A DNA stretch of 64,000 bases, from assembly GCA_023014485.1 (NCBI GenBank), contig JAJOZX010002583.1:558001-622000 (forward strand). The letters are read 5' to 3'. Below are positions 31,376 to 43,765 of this stretch, piece after piece. The notes under the pieces are model-generated. The model was not told the origin of the DNA. It worked only from the letters and a program-made list of their open reading frames with translations, and ran no database searches. Each line of letters starts with the position of its first letter. Positions within the stretch are counted from its first letter, which is position 1. Source of the DNA: Bathynomus jamesi. Taxonomy: Eukaryota; Arthropoda; Malacostraca; Isopoda; Cirolanidae. Position numbers and translations under genes: made by a program.

Positions 31376-32831
31376 ACATTGGAAATTTAAATTGGAAATT
31401 GGGAGCAGATCACATCGCTTTAAACTTTTAGTGGGCCGGCCAAAAATTGAAAAGTCCTCTAGAAAAAAACTTAACGGCGTTTTTTGTTAATAGCAGGCAC
31501 CCACCTTAGATAAGTAGTATTGAGGATGCCAGACAAGATGTGGGTGGATGCCACTCTCAATTTTGGGTTTGAAGGTACCATACAAGGTTACAAAAGTCAA
31601 ATTCTGAAAAATTCCGAATTTTTGCATTTCAGTGGTGGCTCTATGTAACAACGTGTTTAAAGGTGTATCGTTAGCAGATAAAGCATATTTTTGTGATTTT
31701 ATGGATAATAATTGAATGTAACTATGACTCTGGATGTCTTTATTTTCATTAAAACTACATTTAGCATGCTGGGTGAGCTGCGCATGTGCCTACTGCTACC
31801 ATAGTACAAGAAATAGCCTACTTTCACATGTTAAACATGTTGAACCATTGACATAATGCTGGATGGCAAGGCCTACTACCGAACTGTGAGAGGTCACCAG
31901 CTGACGTATGAGGCACTGTAGCGCATCAAGTGGCAGATGTTTGAGTCATGGCTGGCTGCAACTGGCAACGGACCAATGTTGCTTCCCTTTTCAAAGACAG
32001 AGCTGACATAGATGAGATGCACGATGCTGCTGACAACTTCTCAGACGTTTTGGCAGATGAAAAATTCCACAGTCAGTCTCATGGAGGAATTCAATGACCA
32101 GCACTCTGAAAATCCCAACTTCATGCTGTGGTCATCCTACATGGAAATGGTAGAGATCCTACTGGCCTTCATCAGAGCTCAGAGAGATGGCATGTGGAGT
32201 CTCCACATAGAAGCCTTTGCTGCAATGCTGCCTTGGCTAACTATCTATGACCGCACAAACTATGCACGTTGTGGGGCCGGTCTACTTGGCTGATATGAGA
32301 TGTCTTGAAAAGTCAGCAACAGAAGTTCATGCAGAGTTCTGTAATGGGAACTTTGTCGTCAAGAGGACGGCGAAGCGCTTCAACTAAGTTCCAGCTGATC
32401 AGGCAAACGAATGGATAAATCGTACATGCAAGATGCACAATGGTATCATCGGCATCACAAAGAATGACCAAGCAAGAGACAGGTTCTGCATCACATGGTC
32501 AGAGCAGTCACGCATCTCTCAAGACACAAGATACCTCTTCAATCTTCAAGATGATGATGGGGAAGCCACCATCACTCGAGTTGACAGTTTGCCTTCTCGC
32601 ACTAGACGTGACGCTCATGATGTCATGAAGCTAGTTCAGCAGTTGAAGCAGTTTCACGTCTTCAGAGTTCACGTGAGTGAAGCAGGAGATACAGATGCCG
32701 CCACTAACATCCCACTTGTTTCACTGGCAACCAAAGACACTGCACCCACAGATGTTGTGGAGAACCTGCTGACAGCTCAGGATCGAGGAAAACAGCATGT
32801 GATCGGCTTCATGAAGTAGAGACTGATTGAA
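31376..32831 (+). pseudogene. PIN/XPG-like CXC element, left end and N-terminal half
   Basis: 31,376-31,500 holds an element end: its agtgggccggccaaaaatt word is the complement of the right end near 47,385, and both flank an aacgccgtt word. Coding starts near 31,859 (MLDGKAYYRTVRGHQLTYEAL, then a stop). It continues through at least two frameshifts to LLAFIRAQRDGMWSLHIEAF, AMLPWLTIYDRTNYARCG, KMHNGIIGITKNDQARDRFC and DRGKQHVIGFMK, then RLIEQ, and breaks at about 32,832 where CR1-C is inserted. The gene resumes at 43,766. This is a repetitive protein type I associate with invertebrate transposons, function not established. Confidence 0.7.
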
Positions 32832-33378
32832 CAGATCTACAGAAGCTAAGGCTAACAAAGACCCTAAGATCCACTCTAAGGTTAGCCCGAGAGAAAGGAA
32901 AGAGGAGGGTGTTAAAGAGGAGGATAAGGGGTTAAGTAAGTAACAAAACCTATCATTCGTGGGTTAACATTCATTCAGAAAAAGAGAAAGAAAGACTCGC
33001 CACCATTATCTGCCGGCCACTGCCGACAAGTGGGAAAAATAGTCGAAGAGAATAGGAGAGGGGTGAAGGATGAAAAGAAGTAAAATAAGAAAGCTTACAA
33101 ACCATGCAAACGCAGTCTTAACTCACTGTCATACCATGCAAACTACAGACATGCAAGTAAAGAGTTACAGACATGCAAGTAAGGAGAAGGAAAAAAAAAG
33201 TAGGTAGAGTATAACAAACAGTGGGTTAGTTTATGCTACGAGCTACATCCACGTTCGTGTTAGTCTCATTTTTTTTTTAATAATTTTATTGCTGGCATCA
33301 TACGCTGGCATTAATCGTCAACAGACTCATCCTCGACCACCACCCACAGAGCTCGTGTTGCTAATCGTTTTTTTAATT

Positions 33379-35942
33379 TTAAGCAATGTTAATATTTTTA
33401 AAATGCCTACCTAAACGGTTCTTAAACATATTAACGCTGGTAGAGTTAACGACTGACGCGGAAAGATTATTCCATTTATCAATTACTTTAAACGTAAAGA
33501 AGTTTTTAGCGATATTAGTAATGAAACATCTGCCACGCAACTTAAATCCGTTATTACGAGTATTGCTATTATCGAAAGTGAAGAGTTTGTCAAAATTTAC
33601 GTTATCGATTTTATTAACGATTTTGAAAACTTCAACAAGCTCCCCCCTTAATCTCCTAGTTTCGAGTGGATGCAAGTCTAACTCTTTAATCCTATCTTCA
33701 TAAGGCTTGTTGCACAATGACGGAATTAGTTTCGTGGCGCGACGTTGAACCTTTTCTAACCTATCAATATCCTCACGCAAATACGGGCACCAAAACTGAA
33801 CGGCATATTCTAAATGAGGCCTGACTAGGGACTTGTAAAGGGGCAATATAATATCCTTCGATTTAAATTCGAAATTACGCGCTATGAAGCCTAACATCCT
33901 TTAGCTTTTGCGCAAGACTCCAGGCACTGGTTCCTAACTTTTAAATCCTTAGATACGCGTACGCCTAAATCTACTTCCTCATCAACGCTCGCTAACTCTC
34001 GATCATCCATCGTGTACGTGTAATTATTGTTACGAGAACCTATATGCAAAACTTTACATATGTCTACGTTAAATTGCATCTGCCACTTATCCGTCCACTC
34101 CATAATCCTATTTACATCGTCTTGGAGCCTATTTCTATCGTCCTCGTTAACAACCTTACCGCCTATTTTAGTATCGTCCGCGAATTTTGACACATTACTA
34201 GTCAATCCTACATCTATGTCGTTAATGTAAATTACGAATAGCAATGGGCCTAACACTGAACCCTGTGGGACACCGCTACCTACATCCAACCACCCCGATT
34301 CACTACCATTAACAACGACCCTTGTCTCCTAGCACGAAGCTATTCCTCTAACCAGTTAGCTACCTGACCGCGTATACCGTGCGCTTTGACCTTCGCAACT
34401 AATCTTCTATGCGGAACTGTATCGAACGCCTTTTTAAAATCTAAATAAATAACGTCAGCCGCTCTATGCCTATCGTACTCGCGCACTATTTCGTTGTAAA
34501 ATTCTAACAAATTAGTTAAACAAGATCTATGGCGTCGAAACCCATGCTGACTACTATTAATCAAATCTCTACTCTCTAAGTGATCGATGATACGATCCCT
34601 AACTACGGATTCCAAAAGTTTACCGACAATTGACGTTAAGCTAATGGGCCTATAATTACTAGGTACTCTGCCGTCGCCTTTTTTAAAAATGGGCATGACG
34701 TTAGGTAATTTGAAGTCTTCAGGAATAATCCTCGTTTCAAGTGACTGATTAAAAATCTTCGTTAAGGGGCCTACGATAACATCTTTCAAATCTTTCAGAT
34801 GTCTAGGATAAAACGCGTCAGGGCCTGGAGCCTTGCTAACTTTTAGCCTATCGATATAATGCGCAATCTCATCCTCGTAAACAGTTATTTCATCCAAAAT
34901 AGTCTCGCTGCTAAATGGAACGATATCGTCCACATCGGGGACATTATTGACGTCTTCTACGGTAAAAACTGTCGCAAAAAAGTTATTGAAAATGCCCGCC
35001 ATCGCCTGAGGGAGCGTCAGAAGCCAAAGCGCCGGTAACATCCACTAGAGGGCCTATGTTATCTTCTATCGGCTCATGATTATTGACTTATTCAAAAAAC
35101 TTTTTTGGATTATGTTTACTACCCGCAGCTATAAGTATCTCTAAATTATGCTTAGCATTCCTAACTGATCTTTTAACCTGACGTCGAAGCTCGATATATT
35201 TATTAAAGTTAGCTGCCGTGCCATTGCGCTTATTAAGTCTATACGCAATGTTACGCTCGTTTATGAACTCGCCTATTTCTCTAGTCCACCACTTGGGCCT
35301 ACCATGATTTCTAGCGCGCTTGGGCCTACGAGGAAACTCCCTTTCGATATTCATAAAACTTTCTTTAAACGACGCCCAATGCAAATTTGTGTCATTACCC
35401 ATAAATAAGTTATCCCAGTCCACTACTCTCATCCTATCCGCAAAACTATCAAAATTGGCCCTACGAAAATCAGGGACTTCTATTACGTTACTATCCTTAG
35501 TGTTTTCTATCAATAGCTTAAACCTAAGAATTGAATGATCACTACATCCTAAACTCTCGCCTACTTCTAAACTATCGACTATATTTTCGCCGTTCGTCAT
35601 CACCAAATCTAAAATATTGTCACCGCGCGTTGGTTCGGTAACCATCTGTCGTAAAAAATTATCTTCCATGAACTCAATCAATCTCAAACCCTCCTCATTA
35701 CCAGTAAAAGTCTCGTAATTAACATTAGGGCAGTTAAAGTCTCCGACAATTATACTATTCCGATTGTCAATAAAGTTACCAAGAAGTGAGTAAAATCTAG
35801 TATCGGTATCGAGGGGTTGAACGGGAGGTCTATAAACAACAACAAAATTAAAACTAATACTACGCGCCCTAACTTCAACGCATATAGCATTAATTGCTGC
35901 CGGAAAATCTATCTTAACCTCGATAGCCCTAAGGGAATTACG
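33379..35942 (-). pseudogene. CR1-C ORF2: RT and endonuclease C-terminal part
   Basis: Minus strand. The endonuclease end (GDFNCPNVNYETFTG in the 35,740 area, LGCSDHSILRFKLLI) is followed by the linker (WWTREIGEFINERN). RT blocks: [79 protein letters not shown] (both catalytic Asp present), KCKVL region changed to ICKVL, and thumb to 33,379. Frameshifts lie near 35,060, 34,330 and 33,895. The endonuclease start is on the far side of the hAT, at 42,277-42,545. Confidence 0.9.
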
Positions 35943-35996
35943 CAGTGGCGGCTCGTGACTTAAAACAGTTGTGTGCTACAACAAAATATTTTTGAT

Positions 35997-36000
<4 letters not shown>

Positions 36001-36040
<40 letters not shown>
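36001..36040. repeat. (AT)n microsatellite
   Basis: AT run next to the left end of hAT-1 and adjoining the 457-bp array. Confidence 0.95.
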
Positions 36041-36043
<3 letters not shown>

Positions 36044-37710
36044 AAACACAGACCGTGCATGGAACAAGGAACTCTTCTGGGAAAATTAAATCCACTATAG
36101 TCCGAATAAGTAATGGTAAATGACAAATACGATAGTTTTTTTCCTTTTTCATGATTTTAGCCCGACGTGGGCAACGGGTCTCTCGCAAAGGGATCCCATA
36201 AATATAGCTTCCCTCACCACCTATCTGCAAAGCAGACAGGATCCAGCTTTGGGACGTGGATCTAGGGTTTAAAGCAAGCCTAGATCCCTACACTCAGAAC
36301 CTCTATATAAGTAAAAGACTCGTTGCATTCACGTCGTGTTGAATAAATCAAAGAAAAAGGGGGTAACTATTGTATTTTTAGCCAAAAAAAACCAAAACTT
36401 AAACCTCAACCGGGACATTGAGCGTCCACTTTTCAAGGCACGAAACACGTCCGTTTAGTATACACGACGTGAATGCAACGAGTCTTTTACTTATATAGAG
36501 GTTCTGAGTGTAGGGATCTAGGCTTGCTTTAAACCCTAGATCCACGTCCCAAAGCTGGATCCTGTCTGCTTTGCAGATAGCTGGTGAGGGAAGCTATATT
36601 TATGGGATCCCTTTGCGAGAGACCCGTTGCCCACGTCGGGCTAAAATCATGAAAAAGGAAAAAAACTATGGTATTTGTCATTTACCATTACTTATTCGGA
36701 CTATAGTGGATTTAATTTTCCCAGAAGAGTTCCTTGTTCCATGCACGGTCTGTGTTTAACATATAATGTTCTCAGGGAACCATTCTGAGTTTGTGTATAC
36801 TAAACGGACGTGTTTCGTGCCTTGAAAAGTGGACGCTCAATGTCCCGGTTGAGGTTTAAGTTTTGTTTTTTTTTGGCTAAAAATACAATAGTTACCCCCT
36901 TTTTCTTTGATTTATTCAACACGACGTGAATGCAACGAGTCTTTTACTTATATAGAGGTTCTGAGTGTAGGGATCTAGGCTTGCTTTAAACCCTAGATCC
37001 ACATCCCAAAGCTGGATCCTGTCTGCTTTGCAGATAGCTGGTGAGGGAAGCTATATTTATGGGATCCCTTTGCGAGAGACCCGTTGCCCACGTCGGGCTA
37101 AAATCATGAAAAAGGAAAAAAACTATGGTATTTGTCATTTACCATTACTTATTCGGACTATAGTGGATTTAATTTTCCCAGAAGAGTTCCTTGTTCCATG
37201 CACGGTCTGTGTTTAACATATAATGTTCTCAGGGAACCATTCTGAGTTTGTGTATACTAAACGGACGTGTTTCGTGCCTTGAAAAGTGGACGCTCAATGT
37301 CCCGGTTGAGGTTTAAGTTTTGTTTTTTTTTGGCTAAAAATACAATAGTTACCCCCTTTTTCTTTGATTTATTCAACACGACGTGAATGCAACGAGTCTT
37401 TTACTTATATAGAGGTTCTGAGTGTAGGGATCTAGGCTTGCTTTAAACCCTAGATCCACGTCCCAAAGCTGGATCCTGTCTGCTTTGCAGATAGCTGGTG
37501 AGGGAAGCTATATTTATGGGATCCCTTTGCGAGAGACCCGTTGCCCACGTCGGGCTAAAATCATGAAAAAGGAAAAAAACTATGGTATTTGTCATTTACC
37601 ATTACTTATTCGGACTATAGTGGATTTAATTTTCCCAGAAGAGTTCCTTGTTCCATGCACGGTCTGTGTTTAACATATAATGTTCTCAGGGAACCATTCT
37701 GAGTTTGTGT
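36041..37710. repeat. 457-bp repeat array: one inverted and three direct units
   Basis: The unit contains cacggtctgtgtttaac, ccgttgcccacgtcggg, cctagatccacgtccc and aaacggacgtgtttcgtg. One unit lies inverted (36,041-36,465); three direct units follow with a period of exactly 457 bp (a 62-codon frame starts at 36,571, 37,028 and 37,485). The units differ by only a few bases, so the array is recent. The frame MQIAGEGSYIYGIPL is probably not a gene. Bounded by AT tracts. Confidence 0.9.
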
Positions 37711-37738
37711 ATATATATATATATATATATATGCTTCT
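37711..37738. repeat. (AT)n microsatellite
   Basis: AT run replacing the end of the third direct unit, directly left of the MULE. Confidence 0.9.
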
Positions 37739-39703
37739 AGGACAAAATCCCCCCTGGACAAAATCCCCTCGTGGACAAAATCCCCTCGCGGACAAAATCC
37801 CCCCGGACACAACCCCCCCCGGACACAATCCCCCCGCGGACAAAATCCCCCTAAGGCTTTATTAAAAAAATAAGAATACGACTGACTTTATTAAAGTTTT
37901 AACAAAAATATCACGACTTAACCTAACCAATCGTCAAGGGCGTACAATTACCTAACCGGGCAAACAAATAAGAATACGACTGACTTTATTGAAGAAGAAA
38001 AATTAAAAACACAAAGTCAAACAAAATTCAAAATTTAAAAAGACAAATTAAAAGCAATTCCCTTAAGAAAATCAAAAATAGACCTGTTGTTATAGTCTTG
38101 TACAATTTTCAAAATGCGAGAAGAAGACTTATACTTCTTCCTTTGCGGTTCTGTCGGCAAGCCAGCGATAATTTGAGAAATAAATGCCTGTTGGTAGCTT
38201 ATTTCTTGCCCTAAAACTTTTAAAAATTTCCATATGTTTGGATGCGAGCATCCTGTTAGAGATGCAAAGCGTCTATGCCAGCCTTCGACAGAGTTATTTG
38301 TACGTGGAAGTTCTGTAATTGTTCTTGAGTACATATTCCAAATAGAAATGCTAAAAGTGGGTTCTCTTCGTCCTCGTCGGCATGGCCTTCCAATATAATT
38401 ATCTTCAAAATAATCGAGAATTGGCAAACCTTCCACTGGTATAAAATCGTATAATTGTTCAAAAGCATCAACAACTTTTTCTGGAGGCACAAAAGCTAGA
38501 GCAGGTATCATTCGAATTTTTAAGGCAAAATCATTGTCATCTTGATATTTTTTCTGTAATCCGTGTTCCTGTATTTTTCGATAAATATTCTGACATAAAT
38601 GGAAAAAGCACCCTTTCACTTCAAGTTCTGCAAAGTTTTTTCTCAAAGAATTTAGCATTGCCTTTTCAAAATCAATCATTGCACTCCTAATGGTGAAATC
38701 TTTTAAATTGCGTACTACTTGCAAAAATTTGTTATATGTTCCTTGAGTCTTATCAGGAAGGAGTGCATAAATGCAGGGTATTGTGTGAGGATCTGTTAAA
38801 GCATGTATTGTGTATAACTGAGTGAAAATTTCAGGAACTACCTTGAACGTTCCATCAAAGAACCAATGCTGTGAATTTGCTAAAAATCTAAGGTTTTGAG
38901 AGTACCAAAAATAATTATTTTTTTACCGTCTGTTGAAGAATCGTGTAATACAAAATTTTCTCCATCTGTAGTCTTGGCTAAATTTTCCGGTATAACTAGA
39001 GCTTCGGCAGAAGTTGGCAAAGGCATGCTATTTTCATTCAACTGTTTATAACGTCTAACATTACGACGAAGGTGGTGAAGGGGAGGAAGTTTAGCAACTA
39101 CTTCTTCCGCTTGAGCAGAACAAGTTTGTGTAATAATTTGCTGAGTAGTTTCTTGAGTTTCATAGGCACGCTTTTTAATTGCTTGGGCTACCTTTGTAGC
39201 CTCACATCGCGGATTATCCGGTGCGTGGGTGTGTTGATGCAACTTTTCAATTATTTCGTTATTCAACACTTTAACTTTAGCTTTGCATGTTGCTTGAGAA
39301 CGTCGACGGTCACACTCGTAAGATATAACACCATTTGCCAAGTTTTTCTGCTTAACATAAATAAATCCGTCACACAGTAGTTTTGTTTGACCTTTATTGC
39401 TTTTAATAAACTCCATCACTAAGGGTTAAATAACTTCCAACACCTCTGGAGATGGAAAATAAACTAAATTATGTCTAAACTTAAATTTCACGAAGCCTCT
39501 TTTCTTATTCTTATTCTTATTCTTATTGTGTTTTTAATTTTTCTTCTTTAATAAAGTCAGTCGTATTCTTCTTTTTTTAATAAAGCCTTAGGGGGATTTT
39601 GTCTGCGGGGGGATTGTGTCCGGGGGGGGTTGTGTCCGGGGGGATTTTGTCCATGGGGGATTTTGTCCGCGAGGGGATTTTGTCCACGGGGGGATTTTGT
39701 CCT
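37739..39703 (-). mobile_element. MULE transposon with repetitive terminal inverted repeats
   Basis: 1,965 bp. Each end is about 150 bp of tandem GGACAAAATCCCC-type words (also the variant GGACACAATCCCC), followed by a common inner part containing aaggctttatt and gaatacgactgac. Six or seven such words are seen at each end. AT-rich flanks make the target duplication unreadable. The transposase is inside on the minus strand. Confidence 0.88.
38035..39419 (-). pseudogene. MULE transposase with FLYWCH-type zinc finger
   Basis: About 460 codons on the minus strand with one frameshift near 38,895. N-terminal FLYWCH-like region: LLCDGFIYVKQKNL, YECDRRRSQATCKAKVKV, HQHTHAPDN (Cys-Cys-His-His pattern). 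The DDE domain follows in the second frame: WFFDGTFKVVP (D), AMIDFEKAML (D), GCFFHLCQNIYRK (the CxxH block) and RTNNSVEGWHRRFASL (E). All key residues are present, so apart from one base this is a complete MULE transposase. Stop near 38,035. Confidence 0.88.
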
Positions 39704-39815
39704 GATACCATATATAATATGAACAACTGATAAATTATAAAATAGAACTAATTCATCGTGAATTATAGTAAATGTTCTACGCAACTAACTGTAGATAGAT
39801 AGATATAGTACTTAC

Positions 39816-41845
39816 TTATTTACGAAAAATGAAATTCATGCTACGTTCTTTCTTACTGCAGAACTTGTCAATCACCTTGGTGTTAAAAGTCTCAATGTTT
39901 GAAATAAACTTTTTTTCTATGGAGAGCATTGCCAAAGCATTAAGACGATCCTGGGACATAGTATTTCTTAGGAAAGTTTTTATTCTTTTTAGAGAGGAGA
40001 AACATCTTTTGGGTCCTGCTGTTGTCATTGGCGTGGTGATGACAATTTTAAGAAGTTTTGTTACTTCAGAGAATGTACTCTGTAAATTGTTTTTGAATAT
40101 AAGTTTCAAAAGAGGAACTGCGCCATCAATTTTTCTGAAATCAGTTCTTTCATATAAAACGCTAAGCTCTGTTTTCAGTCTCCTTTTCTCCAGCATTCTA
40201 TAACTTTGAACTGCAATTTCAAGTTCATTTTCCGGAAAATGTTTTGCAAATTCTTGAAAGTTAACAGAATTCAACAACTTTGCTGCCTCTAGATGATCCA
40301 AGGATTGAAAACGATGATGAGCCTCCTGTACAATTCGATCACATACTTCTTTGGCATCGGCGCTTCGGCACGACTGTTTGCGTCGTTTATTGCCAGATGA
40401 CACGCATGTAGTCACAATTTCACTGTCAATGATATCTATTGAATCTCTCACTTCATTGATTGACAAAATAAAATGGGATACGGCACTTTTTATTTTTACA
40501 GCATCAGACAATCTTCCTTGTAATTGGTTATACAAAATGTCTACATGTGGCATTATTCTGTGAAAAAATAAAAGCCAAAAAAGGAATTGTGCATCTTCCA
40601 AATAATGACGGAGTCCACGAGCTTCTTGAACTGTCCTGGTGGATAATGACGTCTGCAAATCCAACAAACACTCAACCAAACTGTCCTTGTGTTCATACAC
40701 CACACTGACGGTTCTCGATTTAAAGTTCCACCTGGTTGCAGAACCACTGGGAATCCTTCGTGCCACAACTTCATCTAGTGCAGACAACCGTTGTGGTGAC
40801 CTTGAAAAGAAAGCAGGAAAAGCTGACAGGCAACAGAAGAATACCCTAGCTGCATGATTTTGCGAAGCAGCTTTTTCCATTACCAAATTTAATTGATGGG
40901 CATAACAGTGGATGTATTGTGCAGTGGGAAAAATAGCCTTTATTTTTGCTTGAACTCCACCTCTTTCGCCACTCATTACAGCCGCACCGTCGTAAGTCTG
41001 AGCAATTATTTTGTTAGGTTGATCTTTAAAAATCTCATTTATTGTATTCAAAATACAAATGGAAATTGCATCTGCACTTTGACCTTCCGGGTTCAAAAAT
41101 CCCCAAAATCTTTCAGTAGGCACGCCATTGATTACATAACGAAATACTATTACCAACTGTGAATGTTCAGAAATGTCTGTAGTTTCATCTGCCATTAAAG
41201 CGACAAAATCAGCCTCTTCCATTTCTTCGATTATCTTTTCACGGCAAACTTCCGACATACAATCTAGCAGTTCATTCTGGATAGTTTTAGAAGTTCCCTT
41301 GAAAACATGATTCGATTTTTTGTGTTCTTTTACAGCACTATCTAAACTACTAACAAAATCAACGAGTCCCAAGAAAATACCCGGATTTTCAGATGTTTCA
41401 CTCTCATCATGTCCTCTTAAGGCAAGTTCAAAGGCACCGCAAAACTTAATGCAGTCCTTTGATAATATATATGTGTTGTCTGTTCTTTTCTACTTCTTGA
41501 CTCTGGTTTTTGATGGCGTCAGGGTAGGCCCGACTTAACTGTGTTGCAATATTCACACTATCGAGAACACTAAGATCCAACACATTGTTTATATGTTTCT
41601 TGTTTTCATTATGCTTTCTAATCAGTGCAGAAAAGAGCATCCCGAACATCACAACCACAAATCCACCTATAATCATCATAAATCTTTCTGTGAAATTGTC
41701 TTAAATATTCTCGATTGTTGCTTCCCTTGGCTTTCTGACTTAAATTTAAATCGGGAGTTGGCCTACCTAACTGTTTCATTTGAGCTTTTTCATTTAATGT
41801 TCTAGATGAAAAAGGTACTTTTAATAAATTGGCCACTGAATTCAT
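39816..41845 (-). pseudogene. hAT-1 transposase
   Basis: Minus strand. N-terminal part (MNSVANLLKVPFSS, DYRWICGCDVRDALFC, a TTF-type zinc-finger area) in frame 41,845-41,618; middle (NIATQLSRAYPDAIKNQSQE) in 41,600-41,480; main frame 41,372-39,816 (518 codons) with FVALMADETTDISEHSQLV (first catalytic Asp), IAQTYDGAAVMSGERGGVQA (second Asp), YIHCYAHQLNLVM and the dimerisation region PMTTAGPKRCFSSLKRIKTF ending SMNFIFRK. Two frameshifts near 41,640 and 41,460 (the latter an ATATAT insertion) disable it. The 518-codon block has no stop. Confidence 0.9.
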
Positions 41846-42268
41846 ATTTGTATAAAAATTAATAATTTATATACAACACTTGAGTAAACAAAAACACATA
41901 CACGCGCATAAAAAGTTTAAAAATCAAACGCAATCGATCGAGCGTCCATCACATTGACAAGTGCTGCAGCGACTGGTAGCACATTCACGCCTTATCCGAA
42001 ACTGGACCGAAAGACACGTCTGCGCATGCGCTTTGTCTGATTTCACTCGATTTAGGTGCTATACTGATGACAGCACATAAGTACGAAAATAGAAATGTAG
42101 GGAATGCGCAGTTAATTCGGTTTTTCGTAAATCGGAAAACAATTTAGATCAAATTGGAAATTACAGAAGATATTATAAGTAATTTTATTGATTTATTATT
42201 TAGCTATTTATGTATTTTAAAAACTGATGCGCTGTAGCACGTAAGCACATAATGAGCGGCCGCCACTG

Positions 42269-42545
42269 GAATTACGAATGTACAGCAAAACGCCGCCACC
42301 AATCCTATGTAACCTATCATTAGTAAAGAGTTTAAAACCCGGTATATCAAATTCCCCCAACAAGTCCCGAGTCACGGTATTTAACCACGTTTCAGTGATA
42401 GCAACTATATCGTAGTTGCCGGAATAAATTATCGCCTTAAATTCGTTTAATTTATTTCTAATACTACGCGCGTTACAATAAAAGACGTTTAAGTTATTTT
42501 TTACCACGGGCCGGCGTTTTAAACTATTTTTCACGTTGGGCCCGC
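42269..42545 (-). pseudogene. CR1-C ORF2 start: endonuclease N-terminal part
   Basis: Minus-strand continuation of the CR1-C endonuclease: NVFYCNARSIRNKLNEFKAI, AITETWLNTVTRDLLG, GFKLFTNDRLHRIGGG and VLLYIRNS, then the hAT-1 insertion. The ORF2 frame begins with GTG at 42,534 overlapping the ORF1 stop, exactly as in CR1-A. Confidence 0.88.
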
Positions 42546-43569
42546 GTTCCCCGGACCCACAACGTTTAAAGAAGGCTTCGACCTATACAGCTTTCGCACG
42601 TTCTCGTCAATTAACCTACCTAGCCTAGCATTACCTATTTCATTAAAATGCACCCCCATCTTTTATAAAAAGGCTAGGATCACTGAATTCTGACCACACT
42701 TTACGAATGGTACATTTTCCTCAGCACAAATCTCTTCTAATTTAGTATTCAAAAATATCGTTTTAGACGTAATCCTAAGACCCAAACCGTGCCTAGGAGT
42801 AATACCTAGAACTAAAGACTTATCTGACCTCGCCTTTAGGGACCTAATTAACCCCCTATATCTCTCCAAAAGTCAGGCTCTCTCGTATCGGGCCTATACG
42901 AGTCGTTGCCCCCTACCATCGTCACCAACATCGAGTGACGGGAGGCAACGTCACTCCTATCCACTTCGCCTCTAACTCTGTCAACCCTGGCCCCTGGGAG
43001 ACAGACCGGCCCTCCTCCTCTTGGTTGGATGCCGTTTAACGAACTCTGTGTCCACATGGCGCACTAAAGCGTCCCCAATTAAAATAGTTTCCCCCTCATT
43101 CACGTCCCTTTCCAAATGAGCGAAAGGGTTCGAAACCTTGATAGGTGGGGGGGATTCCTATCAACCAACGTACGCGGCCTAGCTCCACCCTTAACTTCTC
43201 TAAATCCCTTCCCATCTACTAATCTCGGACCAACCTTAACCCCTTCCTCAACTCTATCCAACCTTCCCGATAAGCTACCTAAACTAGAAACAGGTTACGC
43301 ATCTCACCCTTCAAATTACTAACGTCTTTAACATTAGTATTGGTTCGGCTTTCGTCAACCGTAGCCCTACCCCTGCCCTCATCAAGCGTTGCAAGTCTTT
43401 CCGTTACCTCACGTACACTGCGTTTTATGTCAACTATTTCCTCCCTTAAATCGCAAAAGAAACAAACTGATCTCTTGGTAATCGCCATAGGACCGTCGTT
43501 ATTATCTTTAAAACCCGTATACCACCGGTTTACGCTACACCTAACACACGACGCTTTCTGCGACGGCAT
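42546..43569 (-). pseudogene. CR1-C ORF1: zinc finger, coiled coil, SGNH esterase
   Basis: Minus strand from ATG 43,569. CVRC and CFFC pairs form a zinc-finger-like N-terminus, followed by a charged coiled-coil stretch (REEIVDIKRSVREVTERLAT). After frameshifts near 43,280 and 42,980 comes the esterase: TILIGDALVRHVDTEF (block I), VTMVGGNDSYRPDTRE (block III) and LFIKDG (block V, frameshifted by one extra G near 42,656). Block I reads GDA where SGNH enzymes have the catalytic serine, GDS. Complete domain order, but not functional. Confidence 0.82.
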
Positions 43570-43765
43570 CGCGCAAGTTAAAATAGTTTATAACCGTCAC
43601 AAGTTTAAGTTAAATTAAGCCGGCACGCTATGAAAACTTCTAAATCGCTAAAAACCACTAATATTTAATTACTTAACTATAATAATGTGAATATAAACGC
43701 AAGTATATAAAATTCAAAACTTTCCAAAAGTAAAATTATTAGCAATATACAAAAGTAGTAGGCTT

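Larger units (their letters stand above)
35943..42268 (-). mobile_element. hAT-1, 6.3 kb, perfect 8-bp target duplication
   Basis: Ends CAGTGGCGGCTCGTGA (left) and CGGCCGCCACTG (right) form short inverted repeats. The flanking 8-mer gaattacg is identical at 35,935-35,942 and 42,269-42,276, and the uninterrupted sequence is seen in CR1-A at about 2,322-2,338. Contains a transposase (39,816-41,845), a 457-bp repeat array and a MULE. Later than CR1-C. Confidence 0.95.
32832..43765 (-). mobile_element. CR1-C LINE, near full length, split by a hAT
   Basis: Minus-strand CR1 of about 4.6 kb once the 6.3-kb hAT inside it is removed. 3' untranslated end 32,832-33,378 (same end as CR1-A), ORF2 33,379-35,942 plus 42,269-42,545, ORF1 42,546-43,569, and a short 5' leader. 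It is inserted in the PIN/CXC gene between the codons for RLIEQ and FHETMKKH, so it is younger than that element. Sequence is very close to CR1-A at 1,586-5,425. Confidence 0.9.

Noticed and set aside
36571..37673. Three 62-codon ORFs repeated at 457-bp spacing
   Set aside because: The same frame appears because the DNA unit is duplicated. No start context, domain or selection signal; probably not a gene.
37739..37860. CRISPR-like series of short repeats
   Set aside because: Words are adjacent without unique spacers and are mirrored at the other end with a MULE transposase between, so they are terminal repeats.
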